Assembly: GCF_014898815.1 (NCBI RefSeq) | Contig: NW_026515445.1 | Span: 682,001-746,000, forward strand | Source of the DNA: Panonychus citri | Lineage: Eukaryota > Arthropoda > Arachnida > Trombidiformes > Tetranychidae | Direction of reading: 5' to 3' | Length of the DNA: 64,000 nucleotides | Shown: piece after piece, positions 48,501 to 59,591 of the stretch | Layout of the letters: every line of letters begins with the position of its first letter | How positions within the stretch are numbered: the stretch's first letter is position 1 | Translations under genes and position numbers: made by a program | Notes under the pieces: generated by a model | What the model was told of the DNA's origin: nothing | What the model saw: the letters and a program-made list of their open reading frames with translations, nothing else | The model's database searches: none

Positions 48501-51500
48501 TATTTTAGTTGCACCTAAAGATGATCTTGTAAGTTTCAGTTTCATCATCAACATCATAATGATAACTATTATAATCACCCTATTATTTTGATTACTATTA
48601 TCATTATGGTAAAAATGATTAAAGCAATTAACTTTGAGATTGAGAAGAATAAAAATTTCCAAATGAAAAGAAATAAAAGTTTGAATATTAGAATTGATAA
48701 ATCCATTTGAAAATCGATAATATCTCAAGATGAATTCGATAGATAGAAAAATAATCATCATGATAATAATAATAATGTTTCTCTGATCATTTTAATGATG
48801 ATTAACTTTTCTTTTCTCTTTTAAATTTCTCTATTTCCAGATTCTTCTTACTTTGATTGATTTTAATCTAGGCCAACCTAGGAGAACACTTCGTGATAAT
48901 CGTTGTCGAAGTCGATTATCTTCCAATTCTGAATTTCTTATCCTCGAGCTTGATGATACTCGAAACATAACTTTATGTGGTTCCATTGATAATAAAGATC
49001 TGCTTTCAGGTCAACAATTCCTTTCCTATGACAATACACTTAAAATTGGTTATCAAACTCGAAAGCGTAAATTTCCTAATCCATTTCAAAATTTTCGTGG
49101 ATTCAAATTTAAATATGAGATCGTTTCTCGATCCGAACCAATTCTAACCATTTTAAACCTTCAGGAAAACACTTTCGGCCGGTTGACCAGTATGAATTAT
49201 CCGCACAAAGCTCCTGCAAATCTTAACTATACAATTCATTTGACGACTCAGGTTGGCTTCAAGATTGAACTTCGTGCTTCCAGATCAAGTTCAATGTTTA
49301 TCTCATCCAATCAGTGTTCACCCTCGGGTCTTTTCAAAGATTATCTTATTTCTATATCTGATCCTTATGGGTCAACTGAGTTTAATCCGCCAACACCCAA
49401 TATTTGGTTCCTTTGTAAATTAATTGGTAAGTCTAATAGTAAAAATGATTCCTATCGACAAATCGATACGGTCATTTCTCGCTTCCACAGCCTTAAGGTA
49501 TTGGTCAGCAATTTAAGTCCAAATAGCCAAACAGAAACGGAAACAGAAACCGGTCATACTTTTCAACTTATTTATAAAACCGATTCAGGTAAGAAGAAGA
49601 TATAAACAGTTTTTGGTTTCGTTCATATTTTCTCAACGATTGTCTCTTTTTACAGATCCATTTTTACTGAACAAGACCAAATTTCTTGCGCTCGACTATC
49701 CTGTTGATTCTTGTATTTATAACCCGTGTGGTTCAAAAGGCGTTTGCTTAGATCGTCTAACATCCTCGAACCAAACAATATCCGTTTGTCAATGTTCATC
49801 TTATTGGACGGGATTATTTTGCCATCTTACTCTTTGCGATTTAAATGTTTGCTCCAGTAATGGTGTTTGTAAAATAGATCATGAAACAAATGATTATGTC
49901 TGCCATTGTAATCGCGGATTCACTGGTCGCAATTGCCGAGACTCGGTTGGTACATGTGATCGTACTAATCCTTGTGGGGACTCAGGAAAATGTACATTGA
50001 TCAACGGGAATCCCGTTTGTGAATGTCCACCTTGGTTGGAAGGTAATCAACTTATGGTTTTCAATCTGTTTTGTCTAATAATTTTCTCTTCTTTTTCTAA
50101 ATCAGGTCGTTTTTGCGATAAGTTTCGATTACATATCCATTACAAGCCTTTGAGTCAAAGGATGTTAGAAGAACCTTTTTGGCTTGGGCTGATTACAGTC
50201 GCAGTGGTTCTTGCGCTAATTTCGTTGGTCTATTGTCTGAAGAAAAAGTTTGCTGAGAAAATAGAGAAATTTTTCGAAGAAGAGATTGAAAAGAGCAAGA
50301 CTTTGACCGCTTTCGGTCTTAACGATATGTCATCTGGAGGTCATCGATATAGTTTAACCTCTAATTTAGGAGTTTCTGTTAATGTTACTCCAGTTAACCG
50401 AAGTCCACCTTTACCTAGATCCAGATCGTCAATTATTGGTCGTATCTGTAAACGAGGATTGCGATCATCTAATGCTGGCCATTTATCGGACTCTGAAGTT
50501 GTTCACAGGAAGGAAAAAGACGATGGTTATTCAGATACTGAGCTTCCAACGGGAGGAGGTACAAGTAGTGGTCATGGATCGAGACGAAAATTTCCTCCTC
50601 TTTTATTTTTCTCTTCCAAATCAATGGGTAATTCATCTAATGGTCTTTTATCCTCTTTTGAGAGAGATGAAAAATCCCGAATACTAGCAGGACTTGTTTC
50701 CGGTGGCCTGAAATCAAAAGAGAGACGTATGAGTTTAGATGATTTTATTCGAATCAGCGAATCAGCAATACGGAGTTCGAAAGCCGCTCTTTTTGATCCT
50801 CGTCAACAATCAACTCAAGATTCATCATCTGATGCTGAACAAAAACTGTCACCAGTTTCTTCAAGAAAATCATATGATTATCATGCTAATCCTTCATTAG
50901 TTTCCACAAGCCATCCGATTATGTCCGCCAGAGCTTTATCCAGGCTACAGTTTCATGCAATTCGTGAAAACTCACAAGAAGATCAGGAATATCATGAGAC
51001 ATGCATGTCCGAGGGTTACAGTCCTAAATTAAATTCAATCATTGAGGTGGAACATTCTAAGAGATTGGAAAAATTAATGACTCAAGATTCAGAAGTTGAA
51101 GGTATTCTGACCAACATTGAACATATTCAAAGCATTTCAAAGTCTTGCCTTCGTTTGGACAAGGAAATTGCCAACGGCAGTTCAAGCTGTGGATCTAACG
51201 GTAGTGGAACGATACCTCAATCTCGATCGTCATTCAGAATAAAGCGAAGTCCTTCCCCCCGACGAGCTCCAAGCGATCTGTCAAGCTCAAGTGATTCCGG
51301 TTCACCAAATCATATGCCAGTTCCTGAGATAATGGTAACCAGAGCATCCGTTGAGTATCAAGATATTTCCGATTCTGAATTACCTCCAATACCAGGATCA
51401 GGTCGGAATTCATCTATTGCAATGCCTGGTTTTGAGATTAGAATCGATTCACCTGATGAACATGATGATTATGGTGATGATCATGAAGCGAACCATGGAA

Positions 51501-54132
51501 ATGGTAACAATGGATATGGATACAGTTATAATGAAAATAAGACCATGAAACAATCAACATTATCTCCTTGCAACGAAACTCTGTCCACTAGAAGATTATC
51601 TGAGCCTCCCTGTCTTCCACCCAGTGAGATGAGACAGCACGAATCTAAACATTACAGTAATGATGCAAATCGACCAACATTGGAAACCAATGTGAGGAAA
51701 TATTCGTTGGAATTGACTACTCCTCAGATCACAATCAATGCCGATGTTGGACATCAAGTTCATTGCCGTGGTCTTCAACCTGAAATGAAGGCAGTTTCTG
51801 CTCACACTATTTCCGAATCAAATTTAAGTACATCAGGATATTCATCGTTTTCATCACCGGGAATTTCACGAACCAATTCAGCTTCGCCAATTTTAGATGA
51901 AATCGGAGGTGTTAACACTAATTTACAGAGTGTTTTCATTCCAGAGTCACTCGAATTGAATGATGCTCCAGGACGAAGTCGCCAACAGCAGCAGCACTTT
52001 AAGAAAAGTTCAAATTTTGGTAATTTTTTAACAATACCTTCAGTCAACTATGCACCGAATAAAAATTCATCATCAGTCAAACGTCGTATCATGAAAAGTA
52101 GAGAAAGTTTGAAATGTATCGGTGAGAATTCGGGTCCATCCAGTCCGAGAAAATCTTCACCAACGGAGCAAAGTGAGTCTATTCCAAGCGGCGATGGTGA
52201 CATTGGTGGTCAGTATATTAGTAATGTTACTTATGGAGGATTAAATCGATTCGAACCTGATTCAGGTTCTGAGTTCGATGTTCGTGGTTCAACTTCAAAT
52301 TTACTTGCTAAAAGGGAACGATTATTAGCCATGAAACAGATTCATAAAACAATCGGTTGTCCATCAAGTTCAATGAGAGAGACTCGATCACAAGCACTGA
52401 GAACTAGATCAGGTAATAATACTGCATCATTAGATGATTATGTTATGGGTGAAAATGACGAATATCTTTTATACGGAACTGCTTCGGGTTCGACAAATTC
52501 TACAGCTTCAGGATCAAATTTACACGCACTCCAATCACGACCAAAAAGCCCTTTGATGGTACGTGCTAAGCCTCAGATACAAAGAAATCCTTCTTGGCCT
52601 GGACTTATAAGGTCGATCAGTGCTGCATCAGATTCGGATGACACGGGAGCAGATATGAGAATAATTACAATTGATGATCACGCTTTTCGGGAGCCCAGAT
52701 CACCAGGTCGAAGTCGCCTTAATCGTCGTCTCTCATCAAAAAGGTCAGTTTACCAAGCTTCATCAAAGAGTTCCCAAAGTCTTTGTGAACCTGTAGCGGG
52801 TACATCTTTATCTTCATCATCAAACAGATTCACAGGAGGAGTAAATGTAAATAATAACAGTAACCGACATAGAATCATGACCCGAACCGATTCCTATCCA
52901 ATGAGACGGTACTATGGAGGTGGTGAAACATCATCACTTGGTGCAAGTGGAGCTGAAAGATTAGGAGGAGGAATGGTAAGAATGAAGGATAAATCATCAA
53001 CCATTTCATCATCTTCATCATCTTCATCTGAATCATACCTTTCAACCAACGACGATGAGTTAATGGTAACCATGCATTCAACACGTTCACTTAATGCCTA
53101 CAGTCCTTGTCCTCCAAGTCCACGGGGAGTTAAATCAGCCTCACCTCGAGGTAGTTTACGAAGACTTGATTCTGAAAGGTATGACGATCATCACTATAAT
53201 ACTAACAAATGTTCAAAGGGCTGGTCAAAGTCTTTCAAACAAGCCAATTTAAGGCAAGAGTCAAGGAAAATGTCAATCTCAGATACTGCACTTTCATTTG
53301 ATACAATCAGGTCAGGTCGAGGTCATGGTAAATCTTGGTATGATCGTCGAGCAAAACTCAAATCACCATCACAAAGGTAATTTAAAGAAAGACAATTTAC
53401 TAACTAAGTAAAAAAACTAAACAAATGAAAAGAAAGTCAAAGGTTTAAAAACGATAAAAGTAATCAAACTAATCAAAGCCTCAATCTACCTAAAAAATTA
53501 TATCAATGGTGATAAAGAAAAAGGTGTGATAAAATCAAGATGAAAAACAATCTCAAGGTCAAAGGCTAGTGTTGACTTTTCTCTATCATCACCTTCATTT
53601 GTATCACCTTTTCAGTTAATTCAAGTTATTGATTAGTTTGTTTACTTCAGTCGTTTTGAAATGAAACTTCCTTTGATTATAATCGCACTAGTCTATTAAA
53701 GAAAAATTGAAAATCAACATTTAAATTAAATTGTTACAATTTAGTTACAAAGCTTAATTTTTTTATGTCAATCAATTTACGAACTTGTTTTCAAATTTAT
53801 TCTGATTTTCTAGTTTACCAACAACTGGTGATTCTGAAGATGCTGAGATAATTGTTCAACCAAGAAGTAGACGAAAAGTATCCAAAACTTTCTCTTCTCA
53901 AGCAATCGGCTCACCTTGTAGTCCAAATCAGGGTGATTCAAGGTAAGGTGTGTTTCATATACCGAATAGTATCAAGTTCCATGTCTATCTTATTAATCTT
54001 GACACTGGATAAAAAGATCAGCAAGAGAATAATTAATATCCTAATTTTACTTTTTTCTTGTGTTCCAGTGATGAAACTTGGAGTGAAAGTACCATTTTGG
54101 TTCGACAAATTAATAAAAAGCCTGATCAATGA
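36519..54132 (+). CDS. Large receptor-like protein: CTLD-CUB-CTLD-CUBx3-EGFx3-TM-long tail
   Basis: Eleven exons: 36519-36799, 44444-44601, 44813-45034, 45117-45336, 45415-46397, 48011-48528, 48841-49588, 49656-50042, 50106-53376, 53814-53942 and 54069-54132. All junctions are GT-AG with matching phase, 6981 nt, 2326 aa. Parts in order: signal peptide (MLNLFFSLVLAIPI), C-type lectin domain (about 42-212, SYCYKIFSQNFVSWNEAE to RNAFICQ), CUB1 (about 235-373), lectin-like domain 2 (about 404-620, FEGECYMVSSYPEVSW to HQAGYICKKK), CUB2 (about 626-742), CUB3 (about 745-889), CUB-like 4 (about 893-1038, weaker), three EGF repeats (about 1056-1178), a transmembrane helix (LGLITVAVVLALISLVYC, about 1198-1215) and a ~1100-residue Ser-rich cytoplasmic tail with many SP sites. 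An untranslated upstream exon is likely (acceptor at 36490). AATAAA is at 54727. I do not recognise a named orthologue; adhesion or matrix sensing is inferred from the domains. Confidence 0.87.
36809..37672 (+). repeat. Intronic direct repeat, copy A (864 bp)
   Basis: Starts TTTTACGATTAATTAACTAA, 9 bases after the intron donor, and ends GTTCATTCATTTG. It matches 43280-44149 in the same orientation with only a handful of substitutions and small indels, e.g. in the GATGATAA run near 37511-37530. No coding capacity, terminal repeats or transposon motif was seen. Confidence 0.9.
43280..44149 (+). repeat. Intronic direct repeat, copy B (870 bp)
   Basis: Second copy of the block at 36809-37672, 6.47 kb downstream and ending about 294 bp before exon 2. 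Differences include TTTTCCCGAAATG against TTTTACGAAATG and an expanded GATGATGATGATG run near 43992. Sequence outside the shared limits is unrelated. Confidence 0.9.
46398..48010 (+). other. Intron 5 of the receptor gene (1.6 kb)
   Basis: AT-rich, from GTAAGTTTG donor to CTCTATTTAG acceptor; no additional exon recognised. It separates the second lectin domain from CUB2. Confidence 0.7.
50043..50105 (+). other. 63-nt intron with open, in-frame sequence inside EGF 3
   Basis: Bounded by GTAATC and TTTTTCTAAATCAG. Its length is a multiple of three and it has no stop in the host frame. Retention would insert 21 mostly hydrophobic residues (NQLMVFNLFCLIIFSSFSKS plus one) between Cys 5 and Cys 6 of the third EGF. 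Splicing it out restores CECPPWLEGRFC, a standard EGF ending, so removal is the default model. Confidence 0.75.
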
Positions 54133-55311
54133 ATGGATTAATTTCTTTTCGCAACGTCTCTTAATCCCTCGAAAACTTTATTGTGCTTCCTTCTTATTAT
54201 TTTAAAAGTTATTCAGAAAATAATAGTAGTTGAACGAAGTTCCATGATAAAAACCAATTTGAACAACATTCGATGATCTTGTTTTTAATAGACTTTTAGT
54301 CCTCATTTTTAGTTTTTCTCTTTCTCTGTTGATCAATAGTAAATATTATATCCGAAAGTGCAATTGTAAATGTCATTGGAAGTCTACGGATGCATATACA
54401 CACGTTTGATGGAATTAACAACAAATGGAAAACTCTAACAACCAGACAGACCTTTCTATCGTTACTACAACATTTTCTCACTCAACAATTTAAGATTTTT
54501 GTGACTTATAAATTTTATCCAGAATTCATTTAACTGCTAAGAGATCGTGAAATTTTATGTAAAAATTATACTTATACCAAAATGAAAAAATTTGCTCACT
54601 TGATTTGATAAATCTTAAATCAAAAATAGATAAACAAGCACCCAAAATCATATCTCATTTAAATGTTATGTCTGAACAACCAATGCAGCAAATGATACAA
54701 TATATCGTTAATGTATTATATTGATGAATAAACTTTAATCTTTTTCTTACAAACTATTTGCACTCTCTTCATTTTGTACTCTTGCTTAGATGGTTGTAAT
54801 GATACGAAATTTAAAAGTTTATCGAGAAAATTATCTAATGTTGATTTAGGTGTTCACTTAATTAGTTAGTCCAAAGTCGTTTTTAATTAAGAAATTGTTA
54901 CGAGAAAAACAAACAAAGATCAAGGTGATAATGAGAAGAAAAGTCAAAGTGCCACAAATTGTAGACAGAGAAAATAGAAAGAGAGAAATTTTTGATATAA
55001 AAATAAGGTTGAATAACCAGAAAAGTTAGTCTGGTTTCTGGTCCCGATCTTAGTTGAAATTGATTGTGTCTGATTATCCTCATCAAAGTGAACAAAAAAA
55101 ATTGTAATTTGTTTTATCGAAATTGTGAAGAAATTAAAGTCTGTGGTTAGTGAAAATAAATCAATTTCAAATTTCCTCATCATCATCATCTTTACAATAT
55201 TCGAAAAGAGAGTCAAAAGCAGATTAATTCCAGTACAAAGGGAAAGTTTATTTGTTGATCATTGGAAATTAATTTAACCTAACCTAATCCAAACCTTTTG
55301 GAGAGAAGGAA
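54133..55311. other. 3' UTR of the receptor gene and spacer
   Basis: Contains AATAAA at 54727-54732, about 600 bp after the stop codon. Also holds the left copy of the ~110-bp direct repeat. No gene was recognised; short ORFs here are AT-rich. Confidence 0.5.
55091..55201 (+). repeat. Direct repeat flanking the zinc-finger ORF, left copy
   Basis: About 111 bp, beginning AACAAAAAAAATTGTAATTT and ending CATCTTTACAATATT. It matches 55945-56051 with about six substitutions and one 4-bp indel, same orientation. Confidence 0.85.
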
Positions 55312-55857
55312 TCATCCCGTTTTACAATTTTTGATCTTAGCGTGACAATGTGCTAAGTGAGAAATTAAGTTCTTCCATCTCTTGGCTTTCTTCAGCCGGA
55401 AACTGTAAAGACAAAATTTACATTTGAGAAAATCATTATGAACGGAAAATCCCGTCCAAAAGCCGAACCCGGGATTTTCCATCAGTATCGGGAGAAGTCG
55501 GTTTATCAAAGGATTGGGACTATCCCGAAACTTTTTATAAATCAATTCCAATTGTGGATGCAAAAAGGGAAACAGATCCTTAGGGGCCATCCTTGTTAAT
55601 GAAATTTCCGGGTGAGGAAAATTATCATCGTCATCATCATCATTTCCACCCTTCCCATCATTTTCTTTTCCTTCATCCTCCTTATCTCCATCCTCATCCT
55701 TATCCTTATCATTATCATTATCGTCATCGTCATCATCCAACAAAATCATGACCAAGCAAAATTCCTCTAGCTCTTTTGCACAAGGTGAAAGCCGATTCAT
55801 AGTAATCACCGCTAGAAGATATTCATTCGAATCGGTGATCGATGGAGAGAGAGTCAT
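55312..55857 (-). CDS. Acidic protein with C-terminal C2H2-like finger, unknown family
   Basis: A 181-residue minus-strand ORF. Residues about 40-80 are a poly-acidic run (DDDDDDNDNDKDKDEDGD and on). The second half has normal composition (KDLFPFLHPQLELIYKKF, NRLLPILMENPGFGFWTGF). It ends with FLKCKFCLYSFRLKKAKRW and an HLAHCH motif, giving a CX2CXnHX3-4H zinc-finger pattern of BED/C2H2 type with an extended linker. An acceptor-like GTCTTTCAG lies about 27 bases upstream of the ATG and the frame stays open to it, so an upstream exon may exist. It lies between two ~110-bp direct repeats. Function unknown; a chromatin or transposon-derived protein is possible. Confidence 0.45.
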   Translation of the reverse strand: MTLSPSITDSNEYLLAVITMNRLSPCAKELEEFCLVMILLDDDDDDNDNDKDKDEDGDKEDEGKENDGKGGNDDDDDDNFPHPEISLTRMAPKDLFPFLHPQLELIYKKFRDSPNPLINRLLPILMENPGFGFWTGFSVHNDFLKCKFCLYSFRLKKAKRWKNLISHLAHCHAKIKNCKTG

Positions 55858-55944
55858 TTGTTTATTGACCTCATCAATACACTGAAAGACGAAAAAAACG
55901 AATCAATATAAACTATTAACAAAGACAAATCATGCAAAGAAAAA

Positions 55945-56051
55945 AACAAAAAAAATTGTAATTTGTTTTATCTAAATTGTAAAGAAACTAAAGTTTGTGG
56001 TTAGTGAAAATAAATTTCAAATTTCCTCATCATCATCATCTTTACAATATT
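55945..56051 (+). repeat. Direct repeat flanking the zinc-finger ORF, right copy
   Basis: About 107 bp, matching 55091-55201. The two copies are 854 bp apart and bracket the ORF at 55312-55857. Confidence 0.85.
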
Positions 56052-56977
56052 GTTAATCTATACTGTGGACAACAAATAGTAATAAGAAGAGACTGCAGAC
56101 TACAAAAAACAGGAAAATTAGTTCACACTGATCAACCAGGTGGAGCTCAAGTAAATAGCTGCAGAAAACTGCAGCAAGTCATCCGAGATTTAATTAATCA
56201 ATGATTCTAATTAATTATTATTCTAATGATAATCTCTATGTTTTTTTTTGCGGAATTATTACTGAGCTCACTTCTTTACAATCATTTAGTCCAATAATTC
56301 GTTTAGAATTTGTAACAAAATACCTAAACAGTTCGACTTATCTAAACTATCTAACTTTGATTTTTGGTCAATAATTAAGGTCCAGTTGAACACTTGGGAC
56401 ACAGACCCGGTAATCATGAAAACACAGAATTAGATTATCATCAAGATATCATTAGAAAGATAATTAATCAGTGAATCGACTGATATAATTATCTTCAATA
56501 TAACATAAATAACGACCAAGTTATGACCATTTACATTTGGTCAATTCTCACAATCACAATTAACCATTTTCGCTTAATTACGCTTTTTTATTTCTCTCTA
56601 TGATTTAATTATCTTTATATTATTATTATCATTCTTATTCATCTTAAGACGATTGTTATCATCACCAATATCCATTAGGAGATTCAATCCTTTTCTTTGT
56701 TGCTCCAACCGCCAACTTACTTTCTCTCTCTTTGTCTATTTTCCCTCTCTTACTATCTCTTCCATGTTCTCTGTCTTTTTCTTTCTCTCTAAACAACACT
56801 AATAAACAACCGATAACATTATCCAAATATTCAAACCGAGCAATTACTTTAAAATGTCTTCTCAACTGTTTTTCTCTCCGTATAAAAACCCAAACCAAAT
56901 TAAATAAAATTGTCTTTAGTTGATGAACGTAATTGTGTTAACATCTCTTTTCATTTCTTTCTTGTTTAATCAATTAC
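56052..56977. other. Spacer, probably containing the start of the copia-type LTR
   Basis: No coding frame was supported. CT-rich DNA lies at 56720-56790. The 5' LTR of the copia-type element must begin somewhere before 56978, but with the 3' LTR truncated its start cannot be set by comparison. Confidence 0.35.
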
Positions 56978-57033
56978 TTGATTGTGATCTAATTATCACT
57001 AAAATTGAAGTAATTATCCAACTAAAACCAAAA

Positions 57034-57047
57034 GGTTATGGGCTCAG
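57034..57047 (+). promoter_or_regulatory. Copia-like primer-binding site (half tRNA-iMet)
   Basis: GGTTATGGGCTCAG matches, with one mismatch, the complement of the anticodon-stem region of initiator tRNA-Met (CTGGGCCCATAACC). Fly copia is primed by such a half-tRNA-iMet. It lies three bases after the LTR-like end. Confidence 0.7.
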
Positions 57048-57234
57048 TCATCTTTCTGTTCAACTGCTAATCTGAAAATCAAGAAAAATATTAATAGTAA
57101 ATTTGTTTACCTTCTTTACTTACCTTTTTTTGTTAACTTAACTTGTGAATTTGTTAATTGTCTCAACAATTTACTTGTGTTGTGTTGCTTGTGTATCTTT
57201 TTATTGAAAATTTTCAATTAAATATATCATCATC

Positions 57235-58560
57235 ATGATTGAATCATCAGAATTGATTACAATGAAACTGACTACAGATAATTATCTCCATTGGAAAGCT
57301 TACATACAAGCGGTGCTACAATCTAAAAATGTTTGTGAGATTGTGAAAGGTGAAACTTTGTGTCAAGCTACTTTTACTGAAGAGTAAACTCAAGCTGAAA
57401 GAGCAACAGAAAATACAAAGAGAAATAAATCAATCGCTGATTGGAAAACAAGTGATGCTCTTGCTAGAATGTTGATCATCAATTCAATTGACAAAGATCA
57501 TATTAACCTCATCATCAACTGTTTAACTTCAAACAAAATGTACAACAGTATTGTTAATCACCGAGAACAAAGCACAACCACCAATGAATGGAGGATAAGA
57601 CGTAAGTTGACCGATTTGAAATTCACTTCTTCACATACAGTAACAAGTTATTTCGCTGAACTCGAGGCAATTGTTAAACAAATGAAAGATTTTGGAATTA
57701 ACATTGATGATAATTCCTTAATGAAAAAAGTTCTTGATGATCTTCCTTCTTATTTTCAGTCATTTCGTCAGGCAATTGAAATTGCAATTACTGCGGGTGC
57801 TGTTGTTACATTGAGAAATTTAAAAAGTCAGTTGCTTGTGAATGAAAAGAGAAATAAAAATGAAACAAATCAGAAACATGGTGAAGCTTTGGTTCCCATA
57901 AATTTCAGCGGAAATAAATTTCAACCTGGAGGTAGACATTGTTGGATTTGTAAGAAAACAAATCATTTAGCTCATAATTGTCGCTACAGAAATCAGAATA
58001 ATAATAATAATGATCAAAATCAAAACAATAATAACAATCAAAAGCAGCAATTGTCTGGTAATTCTGATAATTCTGGTAACTCTGGTAATTCAGGAAATTC
58101 TGGTTATTACAACCAAAAGCAAAATAACAGCAACAACAATGAGAAAAATTTCAAGATGAACAAAAATAATAATTATAATAAAAAATTCAACAATTTCAAC
58201 AATAACAATCAAAAAGTAAATCATCATTTTGCTAATAATGTACAAGATGAATCAAATGACGATGAAGATCAGATGAATGATAATTTTTCTCTGTTAATTA
58301 ATGAACATGAAGATAATAATAATCAATGGTTACTCGATACTGGAGCTTCTCACCATTACACTACATTTAACCAGTAATTTCAATTGTTTAACTAATTTAG
58401 GGGAATTAAGTGAACCGATTGCACTTACCATTGGTGATAGCAAACAAATTGAAGGTTAAACCAAAGGTGATGTTCATGGTGATTGTTATTATTTGAATCA
58501 GTGGGTTCCATGTAAACTTACCAATGTCTTGTTTGTGCCTAAAGGTAAGGGTTTGGATTG
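57235..58560 (+). pseudogene. Copia-type Gag and N-terminal protease, broken
   Basis: From ATG 57235 the frame reads MIESSELITMKLTTDNYLHW, the usual start of a copia-type gag, but hits a TAA at 57385 (codon 51). The same frame then stays open to 58377. It includes a gag helical domain (SYFAELEAIVKQMKDFGI, VLDDLPSYFQSFRQAI), a knuckle CWICKKTNHLAHNC, an Asn/Gln-rich linker and the protease motif WLLDTGASHHYT. A one-base frameshift near 58370 leads to LGELSEPIALTIGDSKQIEG in another frame, with more stops beyond (58457, about 58560). No integrase or RT follows. Confidence 0.8.
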
Positions 58561-58703
58561 ATATCAACACCCGATTTAACTTGTATCTATGAATTAGAAT
58601 CTGGTAAAATTGTTACAGTCGCAGAGAAATTTGGTAACACATTCAAGTTGATTGTGTTCTAATTATCACTAAAATTGAAGTAATTATCCAACTAAAACCA
58701 ACA

Positions 58704-59545
58704 GCCTCATAAACTTAGGTATCCGAAAATTAATCTTCAATAATCATTTATTAAAGACTTTTAACTAATATCTTAGGTATTGAACTGCAACCAATAAAGG
58801 TTATCTGCGAATAAAAGCATCCTGGTTAAATTTTTTCAATTTAACAAATAACATAATAATATTCGGTTGATTTAATTTGTAAGGTAGAAATTAACCTAAT
58901 CTTAATTAATCAAATTCATCAAGAACAAAGAGCTTAAAAAAGCGTAATTATGAGAAGATCCCTTAATCCTTTTTTCTTTCTTCTCTTACTTTTCCTTTGT
59001 TTCCTTTTTCATTTTCTAAAATTTTCTAAAATGTTCCATTTTTACATTCTTTTGTTATTTCCGTGTTTATCTTTTCTATTTCCTTTAATTTTGATTCTAA
59101 TCATTTCCGTTTTGTCCACTATATAAGGAAAGATGAACCTCAATCTAATTAAGAGTTATTTAGTTAACGTGGTTACATCTAATGTTGTAAAGTTCAACCT
59201 CTTACATGTGGAGTTATATCTAAACCTCTTCATCTTTGTGAAAATTTTGTCATTAAATTTGGTATTTAATTGATTAATTTGGTGGTAATTAAGCCAGTGT
59301 TGTGAAATTGATTGTGTTTCAATTGAAAGTCAACCGAAATTAATTAGTGTTAAAGTTTATTCTGAACAGAATTGTCTGTTAATTAATTAGTGTAATTAAC
59401 CTGAACCCTCAATTAATAAGAATCCTCGATACGAACCCGATAAAAAGGGATATCTGTGACCTTTTTTGCAATCTATTGCCTTACGATTACCTTGGTACAC
59501 CTTTCCTCCTGTATTCGAACATTAGAAATCGAAAATAACCTCACA
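58704..59545 (+). mobile_element. 5' LTR region of the gypsy-type element (start not resolved)
   Basis: The LTR 3' end is placed at CCTCACA (59539-59545), just before the primer site. A TATATAA box lies at 59120-59126, consistent with the LTR promoter. The LTR start cannot be defined because the 3' LTR lies outside the window; it should fall between 58704 and about 59100. No coding frame is present. Confidence 0.5.
59120..59126 (+). promoter_or_regulatory. TATA box, probable LTR promoter
   Basis: TATATAA within CACTATATAAGGAAAG, about 425 bp upstream of the primer site and in line with the gag-pol ORF. Confidence 0.5.
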
Positions 59546-59549
59546 GATT

Positions 59550-59567
59550 TGGCGACCCAGGCAGGAT
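59550..59567 (+). promoter_or_regulatory. Primer-binding site of the gypsy-type element
   Basis: TGGCGACCCAGGCAGGAT starts with TGG four bases after the LTR end. Its complement ends GGGTCGCCA, like the 3' end of some arthropod tRNA-Arg species (fly gypsy-group elements often carry TGGCGACCGTGACAGGA). The exact tRNA is not certain. Confidence 0.6.
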
Positions 59568-59591
59568 TCCTGTTAATTGTTCTTGTTAATT

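Larger units (their letters stand above)
56978..58703 (+). mobile_element. Ty1/copia-type deletion derivative (gag and part of protease)
   Basis: A 54-bp sequence ending CCAACTAAAACCAA occurs at 56978-57031 and again at 58648-58701, directly before the primer site and directly after the broken protease. I read these as LTR 3' ends. Between them lie a half-tRNA primer site, gag with a CCHC knuckle and the start of copia-type protease. Integrase, reverse transcriptase and most of the 3' LTR are missing, apparently removed by one deletion ending at TTGATTGTG. Confidence 0.65.

Noticed and set aside
55995..56204. 69-aa plus-strand ORF ending QVNSCRKLQQVIRDLINQ
   Set aside because: Less AT-biased than the surroundings, but short, with its start inside a repeat, and no recognised family; perhaps a transposon scrap.
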